From: a virus | Direction: 5' to 3' (one strand) | DNA length: 27,350 bases | IMG/VR virus record: IMGVR_UViG_3300032215_000213 | Span: 1-27,350 of that record | Shown: piece by piece, positions 1 through 7,790 of the stretch | How the letters are laid out: every line of letters begins with the position of its first letter | How positions within the stretch are numbered: the first letter of the stretch is position 1 | Notes under the pieces: generated by a model | Databases searched by the model: none | Told to the model about the DNA's origin: nothing | The model's input: only the letters and a program-made list of their open reading frames with translations | Made by a program: the position numbers and the translations under genes

Positions 1-75
1 AATACTGCCTGTAGTGGCTGTATTAGTAATTGTTAAGACTGCTTGAGCCTTTGCGATTTTTAGAGGACGTCCCAT
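1..75 (-). CDS. small virion-type protein, 3' truncated by window edge
   Basis: The first 25 codons of a minus-strand gene are present. It opens with MGRPLKIAKAQAVLTITNT and runs off the left edge of the window. An AAGGAAA ribosome site lies about five bases before the ATG, and a late-type promoter box (GATAAATA, 159-166) lies about 85 bases upstream. The Thr/Ala-rich start resembles the other small beta-rich, Ser/Thr/Ala-rich proteins of this window (195-479 and 9579-9968). A role on the virion surface or tail is inferred from composition and promoter class only. The remainder lies outside the window, so length and function cannot be judged. Confidence 0.7.
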   Translation of the reverse strand, partial: MGRPLKIAKAQAVLTITNTATTGSI

Positions 76-158
76 TTGATTTTCCTTTGTAATATTAGTG
101 AGTTCTAGTCACTACGCAGTGGGTACTGCATAAATTCTCCCTATGAGAATGTATAAAG

Positions 159-166
159 TATTTATC
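159..166 (-). promoter_or_regulatory. late promoter box (GATAAATA)
   Basis: Read on the minus strand the box is GATAAATA followed by CTTTATAC. It matches the T4 late promoter consensus TATAAATA at seven of eight positions. It lies in the 119-base gap between the genes starting at 75 and ending at 195. The same GATAAATACTTTATA string occurs at 8536-8543 before another late-type gene. Confidence 0.6.
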
Positions 167-194
167 TATATTACGTAAAAATCGCAGTTTTGGG

Positions 195-479
195 TTATTC
201 TGTGCCAGTAGCTGGATGATTTGCACCCAGTGGTGTAACACTAAATGCACCGGCTGTACCTGCTACATTGATAAAAGCAATGTAATTACCTTGACCTACA
301 ATGAAACTACGTTCAACTGTGTTAGCTGGAATAATTTCGCTTGATGTAAGATTAGCCACAACGCTTGAATTACCAACTGATACTGCTATTGCTGATGTGG
401 TTGTAGCAATACGAACTTTATCTGTTGTACTTGCTGATGTTAATTGACTTGATCCGTTAGCTGTATAAATTGTTGCCAT
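195..479 (-). CDS. small Ser/Thr-rich virion-type protein
   Basis: This encodes a 94-residue protein with no Cys, rich in Ser, Thr, Ala and Val, with alternating hydrophobic residues that suggest a beta-sandwich. It has no signal peptide or membrane segment. A GATAAATA late box (498-505) and an AGGAAG ribosome site lie directly before the ATG, so it is very likely a late gene. It sits between the long fibre gene (506-3733) and another small protein of the same flavour, which fits a decoration or tail-tip accessory protein. I do not recognise a named family, so the virion role is inference from context and composition. Confidence 0.75.
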   Translation of the reverse strand: MATIYTANGSSQLTSASTTDKVRIATTTSAIAVSVGNSSVVANLTSSEIIPANTVERSFIVGQGNYIAFINVAGTAGAFSVTPLGANHPATGTE

Positions 480-497
480 TTTATTCTTCCTGTATTA

Positions 498-505
498 TAT
501 TTATC
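498..505 (-). promoter_or_regulatory. late promoter box (GATAAATA)
   Basis: GATAAATA on the minus strand ends 18 bases before the ATG at 479, with the AGGAAG ribosome site between them. It also fills the gap after the fibre stop codon at 506, so the small gene has its own late promoter. Confidence 0.65.
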
Positions 506-3500
506 TTAAAGTCTGCCGATTGCGACCTCGATAATACCTACACCTTCAAAATTTTCCAATGCTTTACCAATAACTGTACCAATTGATGGGGTAAATGCTG
601 GTCTTGCATATCCATTTCCACCACTGACTAGCATGTCGCCTTTCTTGATAGCACCGCGTACTTTACAAGGTACACGACCTTGAAGTGCAATTGCTACTGC
701 GATACCTGAACAAGTTGTATTCATTGCATACGCAGGGTCAGTTGAAACTACCCCAGCTACTCTGTTAGTTCCGTCTTCAGCGATTGTAACTTCTCGTTCA
801 CCGCCAAACTCTAGCACAGTGCCTGGTTCGTATTCAGCATCAGCTTCATAATATTCTGCCAAGTCAGCGTATGTAGAATTTAATCTAGAGCCTGCGCTTA
901 ATGACCAATTACCAGTGATAGTACCTGCTGTGGTGTTTGCTCCTGTCGTTAATGCTGTTGCACCAACAGTACCGGTAAACGTTGGCAAATATGCGGCAAC
1001 ATTGCTATTACTATATGCTCCTGCAAAACTAATTTGTACACCGTTAGCATAATAATAGTTATCAGTTTTAATACCACCTGTAGTAGTATTACCAGTAACT
1101 GCTAAACTTGTCAGTGTACCAACACTAGTAATGTTTGTTTGTGCATTAGTTGCTAAGGTACCAGTAATCAAACCTGAATTAGCAGTAATATTAACTGCGG
1201 TTAGTGTACCGTTAACACCCAAACCTGTTAGTGTACCTAATGAAGTGATATTAGGTTGTGCGGCAGTTGTTACAGTACCGGCTGTAGTTGCACTACTTAC
1301 TGTACCTGTTACATTAGCTCCGGCGATATTTGTTAAATTAGCACCAGAACCAGCAAATAATGTAGCTGTTAGTGTTCCTGTGTTTTTATTGTACACAAGA
1401 CCTGAACTACCCGCCATGTTACCTGCATCGTTAAATTGAACTTGTGTATTCACACCAGCTGGCGAATAATTACTTGTAACATTACCAATATTTAAACCAC
1501 CACCTACTACAGCCGCCCAACCTGCAACGGCTGATTGGAATGTAATAGTAAGTGCATTGGCGTTAGTGTAATTGATTGTAGGGAAATCATATCTTCCCAC
1601 ATATGAATTACCATTACCATCGATTGGTTCTACTGTTACATACTGTCTATTAAGATTGTGTACCACTGTCCATGTTGTAGCCGCAGATACTTGTGTATGT
1701 AGATAGTATCCACCTGTTGGATTAGTCCAACTGAGATTACCAGAACCATCTGTCTGTAAAATTTGATTAGCACTACCACCACTGATATACACGTTACCAA
1801 CACTATTAAGATTACTCTTTCCAGATACTGTTAAACTTGTTAATGTACCTGTGCTTGTAATATTAGGTTGAGCCGCTGTAGTTAGTGTACCACCTAATGT
1901 AGTACCACTTACATTACCTACAAATGTTGTTGCTATAACTGCGCCATTTGCAATATTTGCGGAAAATGTTGCATTGGAATTAAATCCATAGTTAGCACTT
2001 GCAGTACCAGAAATAAATGGTATGTAATATGTTCCACTTGTTATTGGTGTAATTGTGCTTGTATCTGCAACATTAGCACGACTTGAATATAAATTTGGTA
2101 CTTGAGTAGAACTTAATACAACTAGTGGACTAGTTCCAGTTGCCACGTTAGCTTGCAATTGAGTATTTGCAATAATAATACCACTAGCATTTAAATTACC
2201 AACAATTACATTACCACTGCCTGTATTCAATGTACCTGCTACGTTAACGCCCGTTCCAGTAACTGTTACAATATTATTTCCAACTGCTGAAATAGTTACA
2301 TTACCATTTGCAGTAGCAATACGTACATTACTGTTACCGTTTGCAAGAGGACCAAATACGGTACCTGATATATTTCCTGTTGCATTAATTGTACCTGCAA
2401 CGTTGATACCCGTACCAGTTACTGTTAATATATTGGCATTACCTGCTACGCCAAAGTTAATATTACCTGCACTTGATGAAATACTGATATTACTTGTGCC
2501 ATTGGCAAATATACCAATAAAATTACCACTAGTAGTATTTCCATTTACGGTTAAACTTGTTAGTGTACCCAAACTTGTGATGTTTGGTTGAGCATTAGTT
2601 GTTAGTGTACCTGTCAGTAGAGTAGCACTTAAATTACCAGTAGCCGCATTGAATGATAAGTTAGCATTTGCAAATTGTGCAACATTGCCTGTTTGTGCGT
2701 TTGTTAATACAGGGTAATAACTACCTGTAGTTGCTGTTGTAATATTTGTAAAATCTGTGACATTTGAATAAGCAACATTTAAATTAGCTACACGTGTTGT
2801 ACTTGTTACTGTTAAGGGACTAGTGCCAGTTGCAATATTGGAAATCAACACAGTTGATGTTATAACGCCGGTAGAATTAATGTTACCTGTGTTTACATTA
2901 CCAGTTACTGATAACGCACCTGTTGACTGATTGAATGTAAATCCAGTATTACCTGTTAACACACCACCATTGTTATACTGTACGCTGTTTTGTGTTCCTG
3001 AGGCTGCACCAGTACCTCCGCCACCTCCTGAAATAACTGCGGTTGCAAGACCTGTATTTGCAGTTGCTGTTAGTGTGGCTCCGTTTGCTCCGATTAATCT
3101 GGATACGTCTGTGTATAAACTTACATTACCTGAAGTTGGATAATTGTTAGATAGTGTAATATAAAAAGATTGTCCGTTAACTACGCTATTTGCATTTGTA
3201 CCAAGTACACCTGATATAGTTATCTGTTGTCCATTAACATAAGGAACAGTATTAGCTACTGTCATTACAATAGGATTAGCATTAGACAATGCTTTGATAG
3301 GTGTGTATAATGTGCCTTTTGGCGTCCAACTTAAATTACCAAGACCATCAGTTTCTAACACATAACCAATAGCACCGCCACCCATGTTGATATTGGCTAC
3401 GTTGCCTAGCTGTAATTTACCACCGTTTAATTGTGTGTTTTGTCCTGTGTAGTTTTCCCATGTATTGGTACTTTTTGCATATGTTAAAATTTGTCCGTTC

Positions 3501-3733
3501 TGTGCATTAGTAACGTTGAAGTTTCCGCCATTGCTTCCATCAATCTGACTGAAGCTGATGTTACTATAGCTGGTTAATACTTCAATGTTTTCACTGGATA
3601 TTGTATTTCCAGTACGACCAATGAATAGTCTATTTTGGTCAGATGCGAAACCGAACTCAGCGTTATCTAACTGAGGTAGGTCAACAAGATTTCCGGACCT
3701 TGTTTGAATTTTGCTGATTTGGATAATGGCCAT
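506..3733 (-). CDS. long repetitive tail fibre protein
   Basis: This 1075-residue fibre-type protein is rich in Asn, Thr, Gly and Ser. Residues 1-45 resemble the short N-terminal domain of phage fibres and tropism determinants (an NAEFGFASDQNRLFIGR-type motif). The body carries modular repeats. An AQPNITSLGTLTSL-type unit recurs near residues 375, 615, 817 and 857, and a TGTSPL-V-S-T-x-V-xNL unit recurs near 299 and 529. A domain with HNLN...YVTVEPIDGNGN lies near residues 675-745. The C-terminal part (from about 955, YADLAEYYEADAEYEPGT) is a type seen at the ends of marine phage fibres; I see no S74 chaperone after it. A GATAAATA late box precedes the gene. It probably contributes to host recognition. 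Receptor and position in the tail are unknown. Confidence 0.88.
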   Translation of the reverse strand: MAIIQISKIQTRSGNLVDLPQLDNAEFGFASDQNRLFIGRTGNTISSENIEVLTSYSNISFSQIDGSNGGNFNVTNAQNGQILTYAKSTNTWENYTGQNTQLNGGKLQLGNVANINMGGGAIGYVLETDGLGNLSWTPKGTLYTPIKALSNANPIVMTVANTVPYVNGQQITISGVLGTNANSVVNGQSFYITLSNNYPTSGNVSLYTDVSRLIGANGATLTATANTGLATAVISGGGGGTGAASGTQNSVQYNNGGVLTGNTGFTFNQSTGALSVTGNVNTGNINSTGVITSTVLISNIATGTSPLTVTSTTRVANLNVAYSNVTDFTNITTATTGSYYPVLTNAQTGNVAQFANANLSFNAATGNLSATLLTGTLTTNAQPNITSLGTLTSLTVNGNTTSGNFIGIFANGTSNISISSSAGNINFGVAGNANILTVTGTGINVAGTINATGNISGTVFGPLANGNSNVRIATANGNVTISAVGNNIVTVTGTGVNVAGTLNTGSGNVIVGNLNASGIIIANTQLQANVATGTSPLVVLSSTQVPNLYSSRANVADTSTITPITSGTYYIPFISGTASANYGFNSNATFSANIANGAVIATTFVGNVSGTTLGGTLTTAAQPNITSTGTLTSLTVSGKSNLNSVGNVYISGGSANQILQTDGSGNLSWTNPTGGYYLHTQVSAATTWTVVHNLNRQYVTVEPIDGNGNSYVGRYDFPTINYTNANALTITFQSAVAGWAAVVGGGLNIGNVTSNYSPAGVNTQVQFNDAGNMAGSSGLVYNKNTGTLTATLFAGSGANLTNIAGANVTGTVSSATTAGTVTTAAQPNITSLGTLTGLGVNGTLTAVNITANSGLITGTLATNAQTNITSVGTLTSLAVTGNTTTGGIKTDNYYYANGVQISFAGAYSNSNVAAYLPTFTGTVGATALTTGANTTAGTITGNWSLSAGSRLNSTYADLAEYYEADAEYEPGTVLEFGGEREVTIAEDGTNRVAGVVSTDPAYAMNTTCSGIAVAIALQGRVPCKVRGAIKKGDMLVSGGNGYARPAFTPSIGTVIGKALENFEGVGIIEVAIGRL

Positions 3734-3757
3734 AGGTGTAATTTCTTCTGTTACACT

Positions 3758-3765
3758 TATTTATC
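3758..3765 (-). promoter_or_regulatory. late promoter box of the fibre gene (GATAAATA)
   Basis: GATAAATA on the minus strand lies 24 bases before the fibre ATG at 3733, with an AGAAGAAAT stretch between them. It is the same octamer as the boxes at 159, 498 and 8536. Confidence 0.65.
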
Positions 3766-3783
3766 ACAAACCTACACGAAACT

Positions 3784-4470
3784 TTATACAAATTGCAGGT
3801 AGTATTGTTCTACTCGTTTAAACCATAAATTAGTATAACTATCAAATTCAATACCTTCGATTATGAATTCTTGGTACAATCCTGTAGGGTCACACATGAA
3901 AATCACACCCTTACGTATGTTTGTACCATGCACTTCATTGTGTGCATTTGCGTATGCGGCTAGTTGAACAAAGTAGTCATCAATCCACTCACGTTTTTTG
4001 GGTTTATTTGTCTGTTTATGATCCATGATAGCTTCACTACCATTGTGAATACCACACAAGTCAGTAGTACCAGCATAGATTTGAGGAAAATATAAACCAA
4101 CCTCAGTACCCCAAAACTCATTACAGTTTACAAGCCCCTGCTTGATAATACTGTTTGCCATCATGTGACTTTGAATACTATAGGGATTACTGCCCGGGTC
4201 ACCTGTTTCACCGTTCTTTACATAGTTCTCAAGCCACTTGTGCATACGTGTACCACGACCTGCAGCCTCAGTTGTAATCTCTTGTGCTTTTTGTGCCCCT
4301 ACACGTTTACGCCAATTGTTAAGTGCTTGTTTGCTTTCTTCACTTTTAGTTGCATCTAGTATGGTTGTAACACTGGGAAGTTTTTCTCCGTCTGGGGTAA
4401 GATATCTGCGTTTGCCTTCTATTTCTACCCTTTGCATGGGCTGATAATTATATTTGTTGGGTATGTACAT
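3784..4470 (-). CDS. PD-(D/E)XK exonuclease, MGME1/RecB-like
   Basis: This 228-residue protein has the whole motif order of the MGME1/Cas4/RecB-like branch of PD-(D/E)XK nucleases. PSVTTIL is at residues 32-38, a GTRMHKWLE helix at 73-81 (His77), Glu123, AGTTD at 133-137 (Asp137), the catalytic DHK at 150-152, and the QLAAY motif at 169-173. Members degrade or trim single-stranded DNA ends using metal ions, which fits a role in phage DNA recombination, repair or host DNA degradation. It lies between the fibre gene and the DUF6492-like pair. An extended -10 box (TGATATAAT) is placed six bases before its ATG, so it may be expressed from a leaderless transcript apart from the late genes around it. 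Family assignment is firm, precise role is not. Confidence 0.85.
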   Translation of the reverse strand: MYIPNKYNYQPMQRVEIEGKRRYLTPDGEKLPSVTTILDATKSEESKQALNNWRKRVGAQKAQEITTEAAGRGTRMHKWLENYVKNGETGDPGSNPYSIQSHMMANSIIKQGLVNCNEFWGTEVGLYFPQIYAGTTDLCGIHNGSEAIMDHKQTNKPKKREWIDDYFVQLAAYANAHNEVHGTNIRKGVIFMCDPTGLYQEFIIEGIEFDSYTNLWFKRVEQYYLQFV

Positions 4471-4476
4471 AGGTTA

Positions 4477-4485
4477 ATTATATCA
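4477..4485 (-). promoter_or_regulatory. extended -10 promoter, TATAAT six bases from ATG
   Basis: The minus strand reads TGATATAAT, then TAACCT, then the ATG at 4470. The TG one base before TATAAT is the extended -10 feature. No good -35 is visible (TAGATA at 17 bases), and no ribosome site lies between box and start. The predicted start point falls at or next to the A of ATG. Confidence 0.5.
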
Positions 4486-4524
4486 TGAATTTCAAGTATT
4501 ATCTAGAGATTTTGGTAATAGATA

Positions 4525-5370
4525 CTAACTGTCATCGGGTATAGGATGTACACCGTTAGTTAGACCCAAACGATTTATCAACCAATCATTGATAAAATCA
4601 AGAGCAGAAGGAGTTATTTTAGCTAACAAAGCTCGCCGAATTCCGTATATTTTACAATGTTTGTTCTCTATTCCATATATCATACTAGGTAAATTCTGTA
4701 AATCATGTTCAGTTAGCATTGTACCTATTCTATGCTCTTTCATGTTTGATATTTCTTCTCTTACCAAATATGAATAAAATAAAAATTCACTTACATTGTG
4801 TTTTGGTTCTAGAAATATACGTGCCAATGTATCAGGTGTGAATTTTCTGATTAATTCTGATTTAATAACAAATGGGGTGCTTGTTTCTAAAAAATCAGTT
4901 AATGGTTGAGTATTGAATAGACTAGCATATTGCTGGTTAGCTTCTGGAAAGGGATTTTGGTGTCTTGCTACTAGTCCTGAACCTAGAACATCTTTAAAGT
5001 CTTCTAGTTTTGCTGGTTTGACAAAAAAGTTTTTACTATCTAATAACAGATAGTCACTATCAGATTCATAATAATCACCGTACGCAATTAACAACTTGTG
5101 TAGTTGTTGCTTATGCCACCCACTGTAATAGGCATTATACATAGAATTATGTTTTATTCCCTGCGCAGGGTAAATTAATAGAGTATGATTCTTATAGTAG
5201 GGTATTAACCATTTGTACCAAAAATTTATATCAACCTCTATAGTTGAATCATTTATATTTTCGTTGATTATTACCACGTGAGTACATGGCTCTAGATATT
5301 TCTCAATGCTTTGTGCTTGTAAGAGCATTTCATGAAAATCTCGGATACAGGTTATAGTAGCTAAAAACAT
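4525..5370 (-). CDS. DUF6492-like protein, copy 1 of tandem pair
   Basis: This 281-residue protein is clearly related along its whole length to its neighbour at 5382-6254. Shared blocks include the N-terminal LATxTCxRDF, the MLLQAxSI helix, EPCxHxxxxNE, WYxWLxPYYKNH, SGWxxQQLxKLLI, DYxLLDxKNFF, SEFxxYSYL and the C-terminal DFINDWL. The pattern resembles DUF6492 proteins, thought to have a glycosyltransferase-A-like fold. The LLDSKNFF strand sits where such enzymes carry their DxD motif, but no DxD is present, so activity is uncertain. The gene starts eleven bases after its sister's stop, in one operon with iscA. A sugar-related role is inferred from the family, not shown. Confidence 0.7.
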   Translation of the reverse strand: MFLATITCIRDFHEMLLQAQSIEKYLEPCTHVVIINENINDSTIEVDINFWYKWLIPYYKNHTLLIYPAQGIKHNSMYNAYYSGWHKQQLHKLLIAYGDYYESDSDYLLLDSKNFFVKPAKLEDFKDVLGSGLVARHQNPFPEANQQYASLFNTQPLTDFLETSTPFVIKSELIRKFTPDTLARIFLEPKHNVSEFLFYSYLVREEISNMKEHRIGTMLTEHDLQNLPSMIYGIENKHCKIYGIRRALLAKITPSALDFINDWLINRLGLTNGVHPIPDDS

Positions 5371-5381
5371 AATGAATATTT

Positions 5382-6254
5382 TTACCTTCTTACTAGCATT
5401 GGATAAATTTTATTGTTTAAACCTATATGGTTTTTTAACCAATCATTGATAAAATCAAATCCTGAAGGATACAGATGTTTTAGCACCTGTCGATGAAATC
5501 CAAAAACTTTTACTTTTTGGTCGTCGGGTTGATATAAAAGCTGTTCCATTGAATCCATATTCCATTCCCAAACAATATTTGCAATACGAAAATTATAATT
5601 ACTATCATTTAATAAATCAAATTTGCTCCTATCCATCAGATATGAATACAGCATAAATTCACTGACCATAATGGGTTTACCTAAATTAGGACCTGATTTG
5701 CATACTCCATGTATTAACATATCTTCTATTTGCTCTGGCCAATATTTTCTTAAGTAACTGTTGTGTATAACAAAAGGTGTTACCACTGCAAATGCCCTTC
5801 GCATAACAGGAACATTAAAATAATCTGCATAATACTCAGTCGTATATTTAAATCCGTCTTCACCGACCTGACTCACTTGACCAGACCCATACATATCTTG
5901 GAATTCACTTAAATTTGTTGGTCTAATAAAAAAGTTTTTAGTATCTAGTAAAACATAGTCATCTGTACGATAAGTTTTCATTCCTATTAATAATTTTTGC
6001 AATTGTTGGCTAGTCCACCCACTTATAACATCATTTGTTATTTTGTGCCTAGTAAGCATTGGATAAGGTGGAATAATTTCTAATTCATGATTCTTATAAT
6101 AGGGAGCTAGCCATCTATACCAAAATTTTATATTAGGATTGGGTTCATTAACTAAAATTATATGTCGGCAAGGTTCTACAAATTTTCCAATACTCTCTGC
6201 TTGCAAGAGCATCTGTCGAAAATCTCTATTACATGTTACAGTAGCTAGGTACAT
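5382..6254 (-). CDS. DUF6492-like protein, copy 2 of tandem pair
   Basis: This encodes 290 residues when started at the ATG at 6254. That start gives MYLATVTCNRDF, matching the sister protein's MFLATITCIRDF, and follows the iscA stop by one base (TAA-A-ATG), so I prefer it to an in-frame upstream ATG inside iscA. It shares all blocks with the gene at 4525-5370, including SGWTSQQLQKLLI and DYVLLDTKNFF. It differs mainly by an insertion around the middle (GEDGFKYTTEYYADYFNVP region). It looks like a tandem duplicate that diverged. Function is probably glycan-related by family resemblance to DUF6492; substrate unknown. Confidence 0.7.
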   Translation of the reverse strand: MYLATVTCNRDFRQMLLQAESIGKFVEPCRHIILVNEPNPNIKFWYRWLAPYYKNHELEIIPPYPMLTRHKITNDVISGWTSQQLQKLLIGMKTYRTDDYVLLDTKNFFIRPTNLSEFQDMYGSGQVSQVGEDGFKYTTEYYADYFNVPVMRRAFAVVTPFVIHNSYLRKYWPEQIEDMLIHGVCKSGPNLGKPIMVSEFMLYSYLMDRSKFDLLNDSNYNFRIANIVWEWNMDSMEQLLYQPDDQKVKVFGFHRQVLKHLYPSGFDFINDWLKNHIGLNNKIYPMLVRR

Positions 6255-6255
6255 T

Positions 6256-6582
6256 TTAGACTCTGAAACTTTCACCGCACCCGCAACGGTCACGTTCATT
6301 GGGATTTATAAACTCAAATCCCTCATTGAGTCCATTGCGGACCCAATCAATATTCATGCCATTTAAGTATACCAAACTTTTGGCATCTACTAGGATAATA
6401 AAATCATTTTGTGCAAAATTTGTAATACCTTCTTCAGGCTTATACTCATCAACATATTCTAGTGTATATGCTAATCCGCTACAACCGGTAGTCTTTACGC
6501 CCAAACGAATGCCCAAACCCTTACCGCGCTTCTGTAAACTTTGCTTTATTTTATTGGTTGCTTTTTCTGTTAGAGTAATCAT
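6256..6582 (-). CDS. iscA: IscA/HesB A-type iron-sulfur cluster carrier
   Basis: This 108-residue protein has the full A-type carrier length and all three cluster-ligand cysteines: Cys34 in TTGCSGLAY, and Cys100 and Cys102 in the C-terminal CGCGESF motif. Such proteins carry Fe-S clusters to target enzymes. Phages of aquatic bacteria are known to carry hesB/iscA-like genes as auxiliary genes, probably to sustain host or phage Fe-S enzymes during infection. Nothing looks degraded. A canonical TATAAATA late box (6588-6595) ends five bases before the ATG, so it is probably expressed late and possibly without a leader. The stop is followed after one base by the next ATG, implying coupling with the DUF6492-like gene. 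No other Fe-S assembly gene is in the window. Confidence 0.95.
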   Translation of the reverse strand: MITLTEKATNKIKQSLQKRGKGLGIRLGVKTTGCSGLAYTLEYVDEYKPEEGITNFAQNDFIILVDAKSLVYLNGMNIDWVRNGLNEGFEFINPNERDRCGCGESFRV

Positions 6583-6587
6583 TCATC

Positions 6588-6595
6588 TATTTATA
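6588..6595 (-). promoter_or_regulatory. canonical T4 late promoter box (TATAAATA) of iscA
   Basis: This is an exact TATAAATA match on the minus strand, then GATGA, then the ATG of iscA. In T4 the late start point lies about six bases past this box, which here would be the A of the start codon. Confidence 0.65.
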
Positions 6596-6596
6596 A

Positions 6597-7451
6597 TCAC
6601 AAACTCCAACGGTTTTTAATTATGTTATAGTAATGATTTGCCAAATAAGTTTGGCCTTCTGGAGTTGTATGGTAGCCAGGATCAGCACCAGGTGGGCCAT
6701 ATGGCTGAGTCGGAGAATGTCCATGTGGTGGAAACATAACATATGCACCATGTGGACTTTTTATTTTATCCTCTTGTATATATATAGATTCTAATACATT
6801 ATATAATACATGTTGCATCTCAGCAATATCTGCCCAAAATGAGTAGCCCGGATTTATCAAAAAAGGAATGTTATTGGCTTTTAGCTGAACCAATCCATCA
6901 CGTATTATCCATTCGTCAAGTTGCCTTTTCCAGTTTTTATCGTATAAAAAATTAACATACATTTCTAGTGCTTTTTGAACATCAGCAGGTAGAGGATGTT
7001 TACTTCGGTATTGATGTCCTCTATTTTCAACCAGACTAAACATAGTTTCAGATATCAATCTAGATGTAGAAGCATTATGAGAATAATTGATATTATCCAA
7101 CCCAACATGTTTGTCATATTCATAGCTGTCATTGTTGTTTCTAAGTAGAAGAAATCTCATGAGTTGGTCTGTTATATCTTTACCAAATTCCAATAATGTC
7201 TTGCTAGCAATATTGTTTGGGATCTCCATCCTATCATATGATGTGGGGGTAACAATAACAAAATCAGGTCGTTGTTTTATTGCCTCGTCTATTTGAATTC
7301 TTATACCGCCATTGCTACAGCCCTGACGTGCGTAGTTTTCTAAATTCCAACCTAATTTCTTTGCTAGAACTTCACTCCAACTTGTGCCTACGTATTCCGG
7401 AAGACTACTAGGTGCGCTGTAACTACAACCACAAACTATTAATTTTTTCAT
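6597..7451 (-). CDS. SGNH/GDSL-like hydrolase
   Basis: This 284-residue protein starts with MKKLIVCGCSYS, a block I motif of SGNH-type esterases with Ser10 as the probable nucleophile (GCSYS instead of GDS). Block II/III-like glycine and asparagine lie in ARQGCSNGGI (residues 41-50). The C-terminal Asp257-x3-His261 (DPGYH) fits the acid/base pair, and a helix follows it as usual. Members remove acyl groups from sugars or lipids. No signal peptide is visible, so it acts in the cytoplasm or on the virion. It sits two bases after the upstream structural gene and before iscA and the DUF6492-like pair. With those sugar-type proteins it could modify surface glycans, but this is inference. Confidence 0.75.
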   Translation of the reverse strand: MKKLIVCGCSYSAPSSLPEYVGTSWSEVLAKKLGWNLENYARQGCSNGGIRIQIDEAIKQRPDFVIVTPTSYDRMEIPNNIASKTLLEFGKDITDQLMRFLLLRNNNDSYEYDKHVGLDNINYSHNASTSRLISETMFSLVENRGHQYRSKHPLPADVQKALEMYVNFLYDKNWKRQLDEWIIRDGLVQLKANNIPFLINPGYSFWADIAEMQHVLYNVLESIYIQEDKIKSPHGAYVMFPPHGHSPTQPYGPPGADPGYHTTPEGQTYLANHYYNIIKNRWSL

Positions 7452-7453
7452 AT

Positions 7454-7789
7454 TTATTTCATTGCACGTTGAGCCATTTGCTGTACTACTTTTTTGTCAT
7501 CTTCTGGAGCTGGCGGAGGTTCAGTAGTATTGTCAGGTTGATCCTGACCTTTGAAAATAATTTTACCATCTTGTATATTAGTGATGGTATTGCTCAATGG
7601 AGGATTTTTTATCATGGTAAACAAATCAGAAGGATCTAAATTAATACCATTTAATTGCAGGTATTCTAAAAATTCTTCTGTTGTCCAATCTGTCTTACCA
7701 GTACCATTATCAATATCGTTTTTCAGCTTATTAGCAAGTGCTGTAAGTTTGACAGTCTCTGGTGGACTATCAAGTTCAAAGAGTAACAT
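7454..7789 (-). CDS. conserved phage protein of the late block
   Basis: This encodes 111 residues from the ATG at 7789. That start follows the previous stop by one base (TAA-T-ATG) with an AAAGAGA site upstream. A longer reading would need a TTG inside the previous gene. The N-terminal half is helical (TALANKLKNDI, TEEFLEYLQLNGINL), followed by a PLSNTITNIQDGKIIFKG hairpin and a Pro/Asp/Glu-rich linker ending in a basic helix. The pairing with the 238-residue gene upstream resembles a gene pair I recall from marine T4-like phages, where it is unassigned. Late promoter at 8536 would drive both. Possibly a minor virion or assembly protein; function unknown. Confidence 0.7.
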   Translation of the reverse strand: MLLFELDSPPETVKLTALANKLKNDIDNGTGKTDWTTEEFLEYLQLNGINLDPSDLFTMIKNPPLSNTITNIQDGKIIFKGQDQPDNTTEPPPAPEDDKKVVQQMAQRAMK

Positions 7790-7790
7790 A

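Noticed and set aside
1131-3143. Plus-strand Val/Pro/Leu-rich open frames within the fibre gene
   Set aside because: They are the antisense of Asn/Thr/Gly repeats and have no promoter or ribosome site.
6255-6299. N-terminal extension (15 residues) of the second DUF6492-like protein
   Set aside because: It overlaps the CGCGESF end of iscA, and the sister protein begins at the residue matching the ATG at 6254.
7451-7458. AATAAATA string at the start of the SGNH-like gene
   Set aside because: It overlaps the start codon itself and the previous stop, so a promoter here could not produce a full message.
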